The position numbers were made by a program, and so were the translations under genes. Positions 7,499 to 15,418 of a stretch of 34,086 nucleotides of DNA are shown piece by piece; within the stretch, counting starts at the first letter, position 1; every line of letters starts with the position of its first letter. The notes under the pieces were generated by a model, which worked only from the letters and a program-made list of their open reading frames with translations, made no database searches and was not told where the DNA came from. The DNA lies in the NCBI GenBank assembly GCA_900549485.1, contig UROG01000029.1, positions 1-34,086 of the forward strand, written 5' to 3'. This DNA comes from an uncultured Eubacteriales bacterium. Its GTDB lineage: Bacteria > Bacillota > Clostridia > Oscillospirales > Oscillospiraceae.

Positions 7499-8695
7499 CT
7501 ATGCACCGTTCAGCGCTGCGGCGACCCCGTGCATTATATAGTCCACGCATGGAATGGCAACGCTGTTGCCGAGCGCCTTGTACCGCGCGGAGTCCGACGC
7601 GCCGGGGATATCTGTCCAACCGTCAGGGAAGCCCTGCAAGCGTTCGCACTCCAGCGGCGTGAGCCTGCGGATGAGATACGCGAACGGCTTCGAGCCGTCG
7701 TATACGAGGTCGGTCGCGTCCTTGTACTGTCTGGCGCTTTGGGTACTGACCACATCATCTTCCTGAAAAACATCTACACGCTGACGGGCAAAGACCGCGT
7801 GTCTGTCAGTTGTGGTGATCGTATACGCCAAGTCCTCGCTGACGCCGTTGCCGTTGCCTCCGTTTTGCGGCTGGCGGTCGATCACGTTTCCAGCAATGCA
7901 CAGCGGCGTATCGTCAACGAGCGGCAGATTGTTCCCGCCAGTCCCAGCTCTGGCGGAGAGTGTGGGAGCAACATCGAACGGCCCCTTGTACCGGCTGTCT
8001 ACCCCGTGGTTCTCATACAGCCGCAAGACTGCCGGAGTTATATTTCCGCCATCGGCACTTTTGAGTGTCGGTGCTGCATCTTCGGTATAGCCAATGCTCC
8101 CGGCAGTGCTGCCCGCGCCTGGACTGAATCCCGCGACAAAGGTCTGCATCTGCATATTCTGCGTAGCCATCAACGCACCCGCAACACCGTGCAGGTCTAT
8201 CCCTTCGTTCCTCTGGTTTATATGGTAAGCATGGATATCTGTATCTATATCCTCACTGTCACTCAAGCCCGCCTGTGCCAGCAAAGCAGCTTCCAATCTT
8301 TTCGGCAGCGGTTTTCCACGAACCTTCGACCTGCGCAGTATACCCAGGCAGGCTTTCGGGCTTAAATAATATTTTGGGTGCGGTGAGTCCTCCAAAATCT
8401 GCGACAAGGTAGATTCGCGCTCTTCTTTGGGGGACGCCCCAGTGTTGAGCGTCGGCGACGCGCCAGCCCACGGAGAGCGTATCTCCCACTCGTATCCACC
8501 CAGCAGATTGGAATTTCCCAGCGTGAGGTCGAGGAACATATATATCGGGTACACATATTTTAATAATCTCCTCAAGGACGATCCTGAAGTCCTCGCCGTG
8601 CGGCTCACCTGAGGAGAAGGCTCCAGGCACGTTCTCCCAGCATAAGATTCTGGGTCGAACAGACACGCCTGATCGTCCTCGTAGTATATCTGCAT
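7499..8695 (-). CDS. C-terminal cytosine-5 methyltransferase subunit, overlapping the upstream methyltransferase frame
   Basis: A 398-residue protein whose C-terminus holds the last conserved motifs of C5 cytosine methyltransferases: RRLTPLECERLQGFPDGW (343-360, motif IX/X area) and ALGNSVAIP (374-382, motif X). The first part (1-146) is encoded in a region that also encodes motifs VI-VIII of the same enzyme in another frame. It includes a stretch (about 97-122: STLSQILEDSPHPKYYLS, then KACLGILRR) that I recall as conserved in phage and element methyltransferases. AAAGGAG upstream of ATG 8695 shows it is translated in its own right. The middle (150-335) probably recognises the DNA target. It likely completes a two-subunit enzyme with the upstream gene. 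Confidence 0.8.
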   Translation of the reverse strand: MQIYYEDDQACLFDPESYAGRTCLEPSPQVSRTARTSGSSLRRLLKYVYPIYMFLDLTLGNSNLLGGYEWEIRSPWAGASPTLNTGASPKEERESTLSQILEDSPHPKYYLSPKACLGILRRSKVRGKPLPKRLEAALLAQAGLSDSEDIDTDIHAYHINQRNEGIDLHGVAGALMATQNMQMQTFVAGFSPGAGSTAGSIGYTEDAAPTLKSADGGNITPAVLRLYENHGVDSRYKGPFDVAPTLSARAGTGGNNLPLVDDTPLCIAGNVIDRQPQNGGNGNGVSEDLAYTITTTDRHAVFARQRVDVFQEDDVVSTQSARQYKDATDLVYDGSKPFAYLIRRLTPLECERLQGFPDGWTDIPGASDSARYKALGNSVAIPCVDYIMHGVAAALNGA

Positions 8696-8783
8696 TTCGC
8701 ATCTCCTTTGTGATCCGTATTTGTTCCATGAAGAGTCCGGAGCGTGCTCCTGCCAAACCAGCTCTTGCGCCGGCGACTGAGAG
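8259..8783 (-). pseudogene. 3' part of cytosine-5 methyltransferase gene, cut off by the RIT element
   Basis: Directly after the ATCCTGA flank this frame encodes LSVAGARAGLAGARSGLF, the expected continuation of the Pro-Cys-Gln-Asp catalytic motif. ENVPGAF (motif VI) and GVPQRRARIYLVADF (motif VIII) follow. The frame ends at 8259, so the intact gene would have encoded about 249 residues (75 + 174) and lacks motifs IX/X, which are in the overlapping ORF at 7499-8695. The interruption removes the start codon and motif I; an in-frame TGA lies in the element's end. A weak internal TTG at 8756 could give a truncated product without the catalytic cysteine. Confidence 0.9.
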
Positions 8784-8817
8784 ATCCTGATTATTCCGAA
8801 TTCGGAATAATCAGGAT
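8784..8817. repeat. 34-bp perfect palindrome at the left RIT junction
   Basis: The 17 bases from 8784 are the exact reverse complement of 8801-8817. The inner part repeats TTATTCCGAA in inverted orientation, the same motif found several times in the terminal repeats, so it is a plausible recombinase core site. The outer 7 bases are ATCCTGA/TCAGGAT, matching the target and the repeat tip. The right end has no equivalent. Confidence 0.9.
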
Positions 8818-8902
8818 TATGCCGAAGAAATAGTTATTCCGAAGTTGCTGCATCAAGTCCCATAAATCCTGGACTTTCCACAAAAACATCGGAATAACAA
8901 AA
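8811..8902 (+). repeat. Left terminal inverted repeat of the RIT element (92 bp)
   Basis: The outer 53 bases (8811-8863) match the complement of 12632-12684 exactly. The inner part continues with a few mismatches to 8902, including ACTTTCCACAAAAAC and CGGAATAACAAAA. It contains TTATGCCGAAG, TTATTCCGAAG and an inverted CGGAATAA, likely recombinase binding sites. Confidence 0.92.
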
Positions 8903-8918
8903 GCGTCCGCCAAACCTG

Positions 8919-8924
8919 TATAAT
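8919..8924 (+). promoter_or_regulatory. Possible -10 box for the recombinase operon
   Basis: A perfect TATAAT lies just inside the left terminal repeat, about 49 bases before the first recombinase start. No good -35 box is visible at the right spacing. Expression may be weak or depend on the recombinases bound at the repeat. Confidence 0.4.
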
Positions 8925-8972
8925 GAGAGCGCAGGCAACACAGCCTGCCATCAAAGATACAGGAGGAGGACT

Positions 8973-10574
8973 ATGGAAACGATTGATTTGGTTGCAACCG
9001 CTACGCAAATATTGGAACTTTTATCTGACCAAGGTATAAGCGGCAAAAGTCTGCACGCATATACCCACACCGGCATTGGCTGCGTCATCCGCCACTTTCA
9101 AGCAAAAGGTATTCTTTGCGCAGCCCCTGAAATGTTAGATGCATTTTTACTTGAACAGCGTGAATTTTTTGATCAAGGGGCATTTTCGGTCTGGAAGTGG
9201 AGACTGCTCCGCAGGGGATGCGAACTCTTAAAACATTGTGCAGAAAAAGGCTCAGTGGATCTGCCGCCGTTGTCCCCTTGGATGCCTGCATTGCGGCGAC
9301 CACGACAAAGCATCTGGAAGGACACACCAACTCCAGAGCAGCTTGCGGATTTGGATAACATTTACGCGCTGGTCTGGAGAACCAACAGCGCGATGTTGGA
9401 ACTTGGCCTTACTGACGCAACAGTTGGCCATTACAGGAACGAAGGTCTGGCAATCATCTTGAATCGACACTATGAATCTGGGACAGATCGATTTTCGGGA
9501 GAAATTTTGGATCAGATCGTTGCAGAGAAACGGATTCAATATGAGTACGGGCAAATTGGCAGAGGCTCATATCAAAATTTGCGCAAGGCTGCGTATTGGA
9601 TACAGGAGATGCACCAGACAGGTCATATTACTTTGGCGAAGGTTCCAAACTGGGGGCAACGGGAACTTGTTGAGCCGTTCAACTCACTTTTAAGAGAATT
9701 TTGTACACACACCAAACAAAGCGAAAGCATGGCTGAGACTACACACAATGTCGCCAGGAGCGCTATACGTCGGTTCTTGTTTGAAATGGAGGATCATGGG
9801 TTCCGCTCTTTGGCGGATTTCACTCTGATAAATGTAAATGGGTGTGTTACCAGTTTTGCAGCGCATTACGCCGGTGGACTTGGTTCAGCAATTTCTTCTG
9901 TGCGGCTGTTTCTGAGATTTTTATTTGAACGTAACTTGACAATCACTGACCTGAGTCAGTCTCTGCCGGAACTTATGGCAACCCGAAAAATGTTCCATGA
10001 GGGCTTTACTGAGGATGAACTGGAATATCTGCTGGAAGATCCGGACAGGACTACGGCCATTGGGAAACGGGATTATGCCATGATGGTACTGGCTGCGCAG
10101 AGCGGTCTGAGGGCCTGTGACGTTGTTCGGCTGGAACTGGGTAGCATTGATTGGAGGGCGAGGGAAATTCGTCTGGTTCAACACAAAACTGGTGAACCGC
10201 TGTCCCTTCCACTGGAAGCAGAAAGCGGGAACGCGATTGCGGATTATATTCTCAATGGCCGCCCGGATTCCGCGCTTCCGAATATCTTCCTGTGCCATAC
10301 GGGAGTGATCCGCCCGCTTGACGCGCGTTCTGCCAGCGGGGTTGTTTCCAAGCACATGAAGCTGGCAGGAATTCCGGCGAAACGTCGTGCCTTTCACGCG
10401 CTTCGCCGGACATTTGGGACAAGACTGCTCCAGAATGAGGTATCCTTTGAACTGATCCAGCAGCTTCTCGGCCACAGGGATATGGACTCTATGAAGCTGT
10501 ATCTGTCTATTGACGAGCAAGGACTGAAACAGTGTGCGTTGCCCCTGCTCTCCCACAGAAAGGCGGGGGGCTAA
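8973..10574 (+). CDS. Tyrosine recombinase, first of the RIT trio (RitA-like)
   Basis: A 533-residue site-specific recombinase that cuts and rejoins DNA through a covalent phosphotyrosine. All catalytic positions are visible: Arg380 in SGLRACDV, Lys405, His475 and Arg478 in HALRRTFGT, His501 in LLGHRDM, and Tyr510. The long N-terminal part (1-345) contains SAM-like DNA-binding helices and is larger than in typical XerC/D proteins. AGGAGGAGG precedes the ATG. It is followed immediately by the second recombinase. The role is transposition of the element, with the division of labour inside the trio unknown. Confidence 0.92.
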   Translation: METIDLVATATQILELLSDQGISGKSLHAYTHTGIGCVIRHFQAKGILCAAPEMLDAFLLEQREFFDQGAFSVWKWRLLRRGCELLKHCAEKGSVDLPPLSPWMPALRRPRQSIWKDTPTPEQLADLDNIYALVWRTNSAMLELGLTDATVGHYRNEGLAIILNRHYESGTDRFSGEILDQIVAEKRIQYEYGQIGRGSYQNLRKAAYWIQEMHQTGHITLAKVPNWGQRELVEPFNSLLREFCTHTKQSESMAETTHNVARSAIRRFLFEMEDHGFRSLADFTLINVNGCVTSFAAHYAGGLGSAISSVRLFLRFLFERNLTITDLSQSLPELMATRKMFHEGFTEDELEYLLEDPDRTTAIGKRDYAMMVLAAQSGLRACDVVRLELGSIDWRAREIRLVQHKTGEPLSLPLEAESGNAIADYILNGRPDSALPNIFLCHTGVIRPLDARSASGVVSKHMKLAGIPAKRRAFHALRRTFGTRLLQNEVSFELIQQLLGHRDMDSMKLYLSIDEQGLKQCALPLLSHRKAGG

Positions 10575-10575
10575 A

Positions 10576-11544
10576 ATGACGTACACCTTTGAGAGCTGCT
10601 TTGCTGCCCGAATCGAGGACTTTATCGCGCAGAAAAACGCATTGGGGTTTGGTTATCTGGAATCCTCTCGCCTCCTGCGGGACTTTGACCGCTTTTGCAT
10701 GACGCATTTTCCTGAAGAAAACTTTCTGACCGAGGAGCTTTGCCTGGCTTGGGCTACGAAAAAGAATACAGAGGGCAACAATACCTTCCGCAACCGCATG
10801 ATGCCGGTGCGCGAGTTTGCCAGATACCTGAATCGCAACGGTGAGGCCGCCTACGTTCTGCCGCCGGATATTGCCAGGAAAGATGCTCCTTACGCTCCAT
10901 ACATCTATACCGAGGACGACATCCTGACAATTTGGGATGTTTTCGACCATTTGAAACCGAGAGGCGGTTTCCCGGTACGGCAATATGTGATCCCGGCTAT
11001 GGTAAAGCTGATGTATTGCTGCGGTCTGCGTCCGGCTGAGGCCAGAAAGCTTCGAGTAAGCGATGTAGATTTGGAAATTGGGCGGCTGAACATTATGGAG
11101 AGCAAGAAGCACAGGAGCCGCATTGTTATGATGGCAGAAGATGTGACGCAGATGCTCTCAGATTGCAGCGCCATCGTAGCCTCCGTTATGCCAGAACGTG
11201 AGCCGTTCTTCCCCAACTCTGAGGGCGGCTTTTACGGAAAGAGGGGGCTGGAGAAGACGTTCCGCCAGGTTTTGAAGAAAGCCGCCATTACAGGAACTGG
11301 CCGCCGTTCCCCGCGTCTTTATGATTTTCGTCATACTTTCGCTACCCACAGGCTGTATCGCTGGATGCGTGAGGGCAAAGACCTGAACGCCATGCTGCCC
11401 TATCTGAGTGCATACATGGGCCACACACAGCTCTCGGACACTTACTACTACATCCATCTGGTCCCCGGTTTGCTGGAGGAGATGTCCGGATTCGCGTTTT
11501 CTTCTGCTGAAGCGTTCTTGCCGGAGGTAAGGGCCGATGAATGA
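10576..11544 (+). CDS. Tyrosine recombinase, second of the RIT trio (RitB-like)
   Basis: A 322-residue recombinase. Catalytic residues visible are Arg152 in CCGLRPAEA, Lys177/178, Arg252, His283 in YMGHTQLSD and a tyrosine at 290-292 (TYYYIHL). The usual first histidine of the HxxR box is replaced by Tyr249 (LYDFRHTFATH). The ATG at 10576 directly follows the upstream stop and has GGCGGGGG before it; an in-frame GTG at 10534 lies inside the first gene and is less likely. The end overlaps the third gene by 8 bases. Confidence 0.9.
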   Translation: MTYTFESCFAARIEDFIAQKNALGFGYLESSRLLRDFDRFCMTHFPEENFLTEELCLAWATKKNTEGNNTFRNRMMPVREFARYLNRNGEAAYVLPPDIARKDAPYAPYIYTEDDILTIWDVFDHLKPRGGFPVRQYVIPAMVKLMYCCGLRPAEARKLRVSDVDLEIGRLNIMESKKHRSRIVMMAEDVTQMLSDCSAIVASVMPEREPFFPNSEGGFYGKRGLEKTFRQVLKKAAITGTGRRSPRLYDFRHTFATHRLYRWMREGKDLNAMLPYLSAYMGHTQLSDTYYYIHLVPGLLEEMSGFAFSSAEAFLPEVRADE

Positions 11545-12562
11545 TTTTTTTGATGTGGTTCGGCGTTTCCTTTTGGACTATCTGCCCAAGCAGCGCTGCC
11601 TCAGTGAGAATACGATTCTCTCCTACAGACAGACACTCAATCTTTTTGTAGCTTATATGAGAGATGAGATGGGAATTGGAGCCACCGAATTGACTTTCTC
11701 CCGCATTGACCGGGACGCCATTCTCGGTTTCCTGGCCTGGTTGGAAAATGCGCGGAGATGCAGTGCCTCTACCCGCAACCAGCGCTTGATGGCACTGCGG
11801 TCTTTTCTGGATTTTGCTGGACAGATTGATTGCACACAAACGGCACTGTACCTTTCTGCCTGCAACATCCCCTCCAAGGAGTCTCATGGGCGGATCGTTG
11901 AATTTCTGACCGAACCGTCATTGACTGCACTGCTTCAGCAGCCTGATCCATCCAAGCCCAAAGATTTGCGGAATCTGGTATTCATGATCCTCATGTACGA
12001 TACCGCAGCCCGGTGCAGTGAACTTCTCGATATGAAAGTTTGTGATCTGCGCCTTGACGCAAAACACCCGATTGCGTATCTGCACGGAAAAGGGCGCAAA
12101 ATCCGCACAGTCCCACTGCTCAGCAAGACGGTTCAGCATTGCAAACAATATCTGCGCAAGTTTCATCCGACCGCAGATTACCACAGTGAAGCACCACTTT
12201 TCTTCACTGTGATTCATGGGACACAGCAAAAAATGTCTCCCGATACGGTATCTGCGTTCTTTATAAAATACGGAAGCATGGCGAAGCTTGTTTGCCCGGA
12301 AGTCCCGGAACACATCCACCCGCATATGATGCGGCATACACGGGCAATGCACTTATACCAGTCTGGAATGCCCATGGTGCTGCTTTCGCAGTATCTTGGC
12401 CATGCACAAGTTGAAACTACGATGATCTACGCCCATGCGGACACCGAGATGAAGCGGGCTGCGATTCAAAAGGCCGATGCTGTCCGCAAGGCCAAGCCCG
12501 CACCCGATGAAATCTGGGCTGATAACGAGGAGATGATCTTGAAACTGTCTGGGTTGACTTGA
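11537..12562 (+). CDS. Tyrosine recombinase, third of the RIT trio (RitC-like)
   Basis: A 341-residue recombinase with a complete active site: Arg159 in TAARCSELL, Lys185 or 188 in GKGRKIR, His263 and Arg266 in HMMRHTRA, His289 in YLGHAQVETT, and Tyr298. The N-terminal 110 residues form a core-binding domain typical of XerC/D (LSENTILSYRQTLNLFVAYM). GGAGG lies 11 bases before the ATG, and the start overlaps the preceding gene. After the stop, 30 bases separate it from the right terminal repeat, and no terminator is visible. Confidence 0.92.
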   Translation: MNDFFDVVRRFLLDYLPKQRCLSENTILSYRQTLNLFVAYMRDEMGIGATELTFSRIDRDAILGFLAWLENARRCSASTRNQRLMALRSFLDFAGQIDCTQTALYLSACNIPSKESHGRIVEFLTEPSLTALLQQPDPSKPKDLRNLVFMILMYDTAARCSELLDMKVCDLRLDAKHPIAYLHGKGRKIRTVPLLSKTVQHCKQYLRKFHPTADYHSEAPLFFTVIHGTQQKMSPDTVSAFFIKYGSMAKLVCPEVPEHIHPHMMRHTRAMHLYQSGMPMVLLSQYLGHAQVETTMIYAHADTEMKRAAIQKADAVRKAKPAPDEIWADNEEMILKLSGLT

Positions 12563-12592
12563 TTTGAGCACGGATGCTGCTTGACCGTATAG

Positions 12593-12684
12593 TTTTGTTA
12601 TTCCGAAGTTTTTGTGGAAAGTTCCGAATTCATGGGACTTGATGCAGCAACTTCGGAATAACTATTTCTTCGGCATAATCCTGA
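12593..12684 (-). repeat. Right terminal inverted repeat of the RIT element (92 bp)
   Basis: This is the complement of 8811-8902, with the outer 53 bases identical and the inner part imperfect. The tip is CATAATCCTGA, adjoining the CACGGG of the methyltransferase coding sequence. In the minus direction the interrupted methyltransferase frame reads into this repeat and stops at 12,630-12,632. Confidence 0.92.
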
Positions 12685-12902
12685 CACGGGCTGCCCCCGG
12701 CTATTATATCTACCGGCGGCAGCTCCGCTCCGTTCAGTTTAGTTATATCCCCCAAGTGGAGCATCTGGGGAAAGTGCGTAGACGTTACGGCAATGGGAAA
12801 CGGTTCTATCTCACTCGCCCATAATGGCACTATGCCGTTATTCACGGCGGCGAGAGGAAAGCCGCCTATGCCGTCGAACAAACTTCCGAGTGTGAGCGTC
12901 AC
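12630..12902 (-). pseudogene. 5' part of cytosine-5 methyltransferase gene (dcm-like), interrupted
   Basis: The 75 native residues carry motif I (LGSLFDGIGGF, S-adenosylmethionine binding) and motif IV up to the catalytic cysteine in GGSPCQD, where the RIT element begins at 12,684. A further 15 residues come from the element's terminal repeat before a stop. The GTG at 12902 overlaps the TGA of the VirB6-like gene (GTGA). The intact enzyme would methylate cytosine at C5, probably to protect the element from host restriction or mark its own DNA. The continuation is at 8259-8783. Confidence 0.9.
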
Positions 12903-13798
12903 TTGCTCACCGCCTGAACTATAGCCTTGCCGGTATGTACCGCCGTCTGCGCCGTGTAGACTGCGCTCATTATGTTTGCTCTCGTGCTCGTGTCGAGGCC
13001 GAAGGCTCCGGCGATGCGCGTTATCTCACTCGACGAGAGCATAAGCCCAATGCCGAGCAGTGCGTGCTCCTTGAACACGAGCAGTCCTGCAATGAGTATC
13101 GTCGCCTGTAAAAATGCCGTGAGACATACGCCGATGACCTGCTTCATCCACTGGACGAAAGCATCTATGCCTCCGCGCGGGATGCTGAACATGTACAGGC
13201 TCCCGACTGCGATCTGTATCAAGAGAATGCCGCCGCGTTTGAGGTTTGCGAAGAACACTTTTATTACGGCATACGCCATCATGATGATGCAGACGATCAC
13301 CATGATGGGGCTTGTTACTGCTTCAAAGCCGGAGATGGGCTTCACAATAAGGTCGGCGACAGTTTCTATCTCTTTGTACTCCTGAATGATGTTCGCCGCG
13401 ACTTCGCCGATGGATGTCCCGTAGCCGGTCATGCCGGAGGTGAACTCAGCCTGCAAGGAGATAGCGAGCTGGTACAGTCTGACCGGCACAACAGAGAACA
13501 GGCTCGCCGCCATGAATCCCTTGATGGCATTGAGGGCAACGGCGCGTATGTCTCCTTTGCCTCCGGCGTAGTTTATGCCGCACTCGAAGCACGCAACGAT
13601 GAGGCCGATGACGTACAGCGTCCATGCAAGGTAATTGAAGAACTGCACGATGCCCTGCACCCAGCTCATCTCGAACAGCTCCGCGCCCATGCTGCCCATC
13701 TCGGCGAAGAAGTTTCCGAGGAAGCCTACGATCTGGCAGTAGAGCCAGTCGAGTATCTCATCCAGTATCTTCGACGAGACAAAATCCCATATAAATAT
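12899..13798 (-). CDS. VirB6/TrbL-like conjugation channel membrane protein, apparent ATA start
   Basis: A polytopic membrane protein of the type IV secretion channel. Hydrophobic segments lie near residues 50-75, 90-110, 160-185, 190-210 and 230-255 of the long form. The frame upstream of the first ATG (13,699) encodes FIWDFVSSKILDEILDWLY, then CQIVGFLGNFFAE, which fits TrbL-like N-termini. The only sensible start is ATA at 13,798, eight bases from GGCGGTGA and just after an in-frame TGA. With it the protein has about 299 residues. It follows the DUF3852 gene by 32 bases and overlaps the methyltransferase start by 4. Confidence 0.8.
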   Translation of the reverse strand: MFIWDFVSSKILDEILDWLYCQIVGFLGNFFAEMGSMGAELFEMSWVQGIVQFFNYLAWTLYVIGLIVACFECGINYAGGKGDIRAVALNAIKGFMAASLFSVVPVRLYQLAISLQAEFTSGMTGYGTSIGEVAANIIQEYKEIETVADLIVKPISGFEAVTSPIMVIVCIIMMAYAVIKVFFANLKRGGILLIQIAVGSLYMFSIPRGGIDAFVQWMKQVIGVCLTAFLQATILIAGLLVFKEHALLGIGLMLSSSEITRIAGAFGLDTSTRANIMSAVYTAQTAVHTGKAIVQAVSK

Positions 13799-13830
13799 TG
13801 ATCATCACCGCCTCTCTCGGCTGCAAATTC

Positions 13831-14163
13831 TCACAGCCCTACGATGCCCCAGATGTAATTGGGCGCGGTAAGAGTAAATACGAGACAGGCAAAGAGTATA
13901 GCCGGTGCAGTCCATTCAAACTGTCCAGTCTTCCGAAAATCGAAATACGCCGTCCCCAGTTTGGCAAAGAAAAATACGGCGAGAATGAGGTCGATTGCGG
14001 GGAAGACGACGTTGTCCACAACGGTTTTTATCTGCTGAGATGCAGTCGACCACGTGCTCTCGACCGCACCGGCGACATCCCCGCTGGCATAAGCGGGGAC
14101 GGACAGCAGCGAGACAAACACCGCCGTCATGATGAGTACTGAATATATCTTTTTTCTGCGCAT
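13831..14163 (-). CDS. DUF3852-like small membrane protein of the conjugation module
   Basis: A 110-residue protein with a signal peptide (residues 1-26: basic MRRKK, a hydrophobic core, and AYA at the likely cleavage site) and two further hydrophobic segments (about 52-68 and 86-105). Its size and topology resemble VirB2/TrbC pilin-like proteins, and in Tn1549-like elements it precedes the VirB6/TrbL gene as here. The pilin-like role is inference. GGAGG precedes the ATG. Confidence 0.7.
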   Translation of the reverse strand: MRRKKIYSVLIMTAVFVSLLSVPAYASGDVAGAVESTWSTASQQIKTVVDNVVFPAIDLILAVFFFAKLGTAYFDFRKTGQFEWTAPAILFACLVFTLTAPNYIWGIVGL

Positions 14164-14192
14164 TTGTTTTTCCTCCTATATGAAAATAGCTC

Positions 14193-14552
14193 TCAGTGCA
14201 TAGCCTGAGAGCAGTGTTTGACGACCCAGTCCGGGTCAAAATCGCTGCGGCTCTCTGCCGAGCCGGATTCCATGAGAGCTTGAAGCATCGAATCGAATGC
14301 CTCCTCATGCTTGCGGTCAAGTTTTATCCACTCATCACAGACGACCTTGAGCGGCTGACGGAAGCGGGCAAGGTACTCGATGCAGGGCATGTCTGCTGCC
14401 TGAACGAGCTTTATGGTGAGCAGGTTATAGCAGGTACACATGGCATTTATTTCGCCGCACTTGGCAAAGACGTAAGCCGCGCTGTGCTCAGTCATAGCAT
14501 TCTCATACTCCGCAAATTCTCGGTCTATGCGTTTCTCCAACTCAGAGCACAA
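14193..14552 (-). CDS. Hypothetical element protein, uncertain start (possibly DUF3848-related)
   Basis: The frame is open up to 14,741, but the N-terminal part there is out of frame with the real DUF3849 gene and looks like noise. The convincing sequence starts near SELEKRIDREFAEYENAM. Candidate starts are TTG at 14,552 or 14,540; AAGGA lies just before the first, too close, and about 12 bases before the second. The protein is helical and acidic, with PLKVVCDEWIKLDRKHEE resembling the C-terminal half of DUF3848 proteins. No membrane segment or catalytic motif is visible. It lies between DUF3849 and DUF3852 genes. Confidence 0.55.
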   Translation of the reverse strand: MCSELEKRIDREFAEYENAMTEHSAAYVFAKCGEINAMCTCYNLLTIKLVQAADMPCIEYLARFRQPLKVVCDEWIKLDRKHEEAFDSMLQALMESGSAESRSDFDPDWVVKHCSQAMH

Positions 14553-14565
14553 TTCCTTATCTGCG

Positions 14566-14982
14566 TTACAGGTCGAGCTTGAAGTCTTGCTTTTGCTCTT
14601 CTGCGGCCTTCCTGTATTCGGTGATGAAGCCGTCCAGAACTGCCGGATGAGAGCCGACACAGAATTCGCAATTGCGGTGGTCGTCAGGTATCTCAATGTT
14701 TTCACCCCATTCTTTATTTGACCAACTGAACCTGCCGTCATAGCTGAGCTGATGCAAAGTATTGCCGAGGACGTACTCTACTCGGTCGAAGCTGAACTCT
14801 TGTATAACGCTCTCGGCGCAATCCGGTTTAAGGTGCATGCCGTCGAAGCTCTGTCGGATAGCGTCCTCGATGGCCTGTTTGCAGCGTATGTTCTCATTTA
14901 TGCTCTCGCGCCAGAGCGGAATCTCATCGTGCGTCCTGGCATACTCGCGAGACGCAGTGTAAAGCGGAACGTTATTTGCCAC
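14566..14982 (-). CDS. DUF3849 domain protein
   Basis: A 138-residue protein matching the DUF3849 pattern from memory: LYTASREYARTHDEIPLWRE, then RCKQAIEDAIRQSFDGMHL, then FDRVEYVLGNTLHQLSYDGRF. These proteins are widespread in Clostridia conjugative elements, and I know of no assigned function. GTG at 14,982 is preceded by GAGGAGG; the in-frame ATG at 14,997 lies upstream of that site. The start overlaps the previous gene by 11 bases. Confidence 0.75.
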   Translation of the reverse strand: MANNVPLYTASREYARTHDEIPLWRESINENIRCKQAIEDAIRQSFDGMHLKPDCAESVIQEFSFDRVEYVLGNTLHQLSYDGRFSWSNKEWGENIEIPDDHRNCEFCVGSHPAVLDGFITEYRKAAEEQKQDFKLDL

Positions 14983-15418
14983 TGACGTCCTCCTCAATAT
15001 ACTGCTTGAGCAACTCTTTCAAACAGCCGTGGCCAATGACAAAGCCATTGATTACGGACGTTGCTGCTTCATAGGCATTATCCATAGTCTGCTCACCGCC
15101 GGAGCTGTACTGCTTTGCAATGTCCATACAGGCGGAATCCACCGCGCTGTTCAGCAGCTCGGAGACGCAGTCATAGTCGCAGTCCTCACACTGAGGCTCA
15201 CACATTTCAACGAGCCTGTGTGCAAGATTGCCGACGACCATAACCATGCTGGATATTGCCGTCATGATTTCCTTGACACTCATTTTGTCTTTAAGGATGA
15301 GCGCCATCTGCGGAGACACTATAAGCTGTGCGGCATCTTCACGCTCTATGCCGCTCAGTGCAAGCGCAACATGGGTAATAACGGCTCCGTGTTCATTTTT
15401 CAAAAGTTTAAATTTCAT
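14972..15418 (-). CDS. Hypothetical element protein with central Cys cluster
   Basis: A 148-residue protein. The N-terminus (KFKLLKNEHGAVITHVALAL) has an AbrB-like strand appearance. The middle contains a helix rich in Met and Val followed by CEPQCEDCDYDC, four cysteines that could bind metal. The C-terminal half is helical. The ATG overlaps the stop of the adenine methyltransferase (ATGA). I recognise the gene as common in Tn1549-like elements but know no function. Confidence 0.6.
   Translation of the reverse strand: MKFKLLKNEHGAVITHVALALSGIEREDAAQLIVSPQMALILKDKMSVKEIMTAISSMVMVVGNLAHRLVEMCEPQCEDCDYDCVSELLNSAVDSACMDIAKQYSSGGEQTMDNAYEAATSVINGFVIGHGCLKELLKQYIEEDVSGK

Larger units (their letters stand above)
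8784..12684 (+). mobile_element. RIT (recombinase-in-trio) element inserted in the methyltransferase gene
   Basis: Three overlapping tyrosine recombinase genes fill the interval between 92-bp imperfect terminal inverted repeats. These are hallmarks of RIT elements. The 7-bp string ATCCTGA occurs at both junctions (8784-8790 and 12678-12684) in the same orientation. Joining the flanks at this string gives an uninterrupted methyltransferase frame reading GGSPCQDLSVAGARAG. The left end additionally carries a short palindrome not present on the right. The element is on the opposite strand to the host genes and has no cargo. Confidence 0.92.

Noticed and set aside
7529..8365. A 278-codon open frame on the plus strand
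   Set aside because: It is antisense to the methyltransferase C-terminal ORF, which carries clear motifs and a ribosome binding site.
8784..8817. The palindrome as a transcription terminator
   Set aside because: No T-run on either strand, AT-rich perfect symmetry, and sequence shared with the recombinase repeats point to a recombination site.
10534..10575. An upstream GTG start for the second recombinase
   Set aside because: It lies inside the first recombinase gene without a binding site; ATG 10,576 follows a G-rich site directly after the stop.
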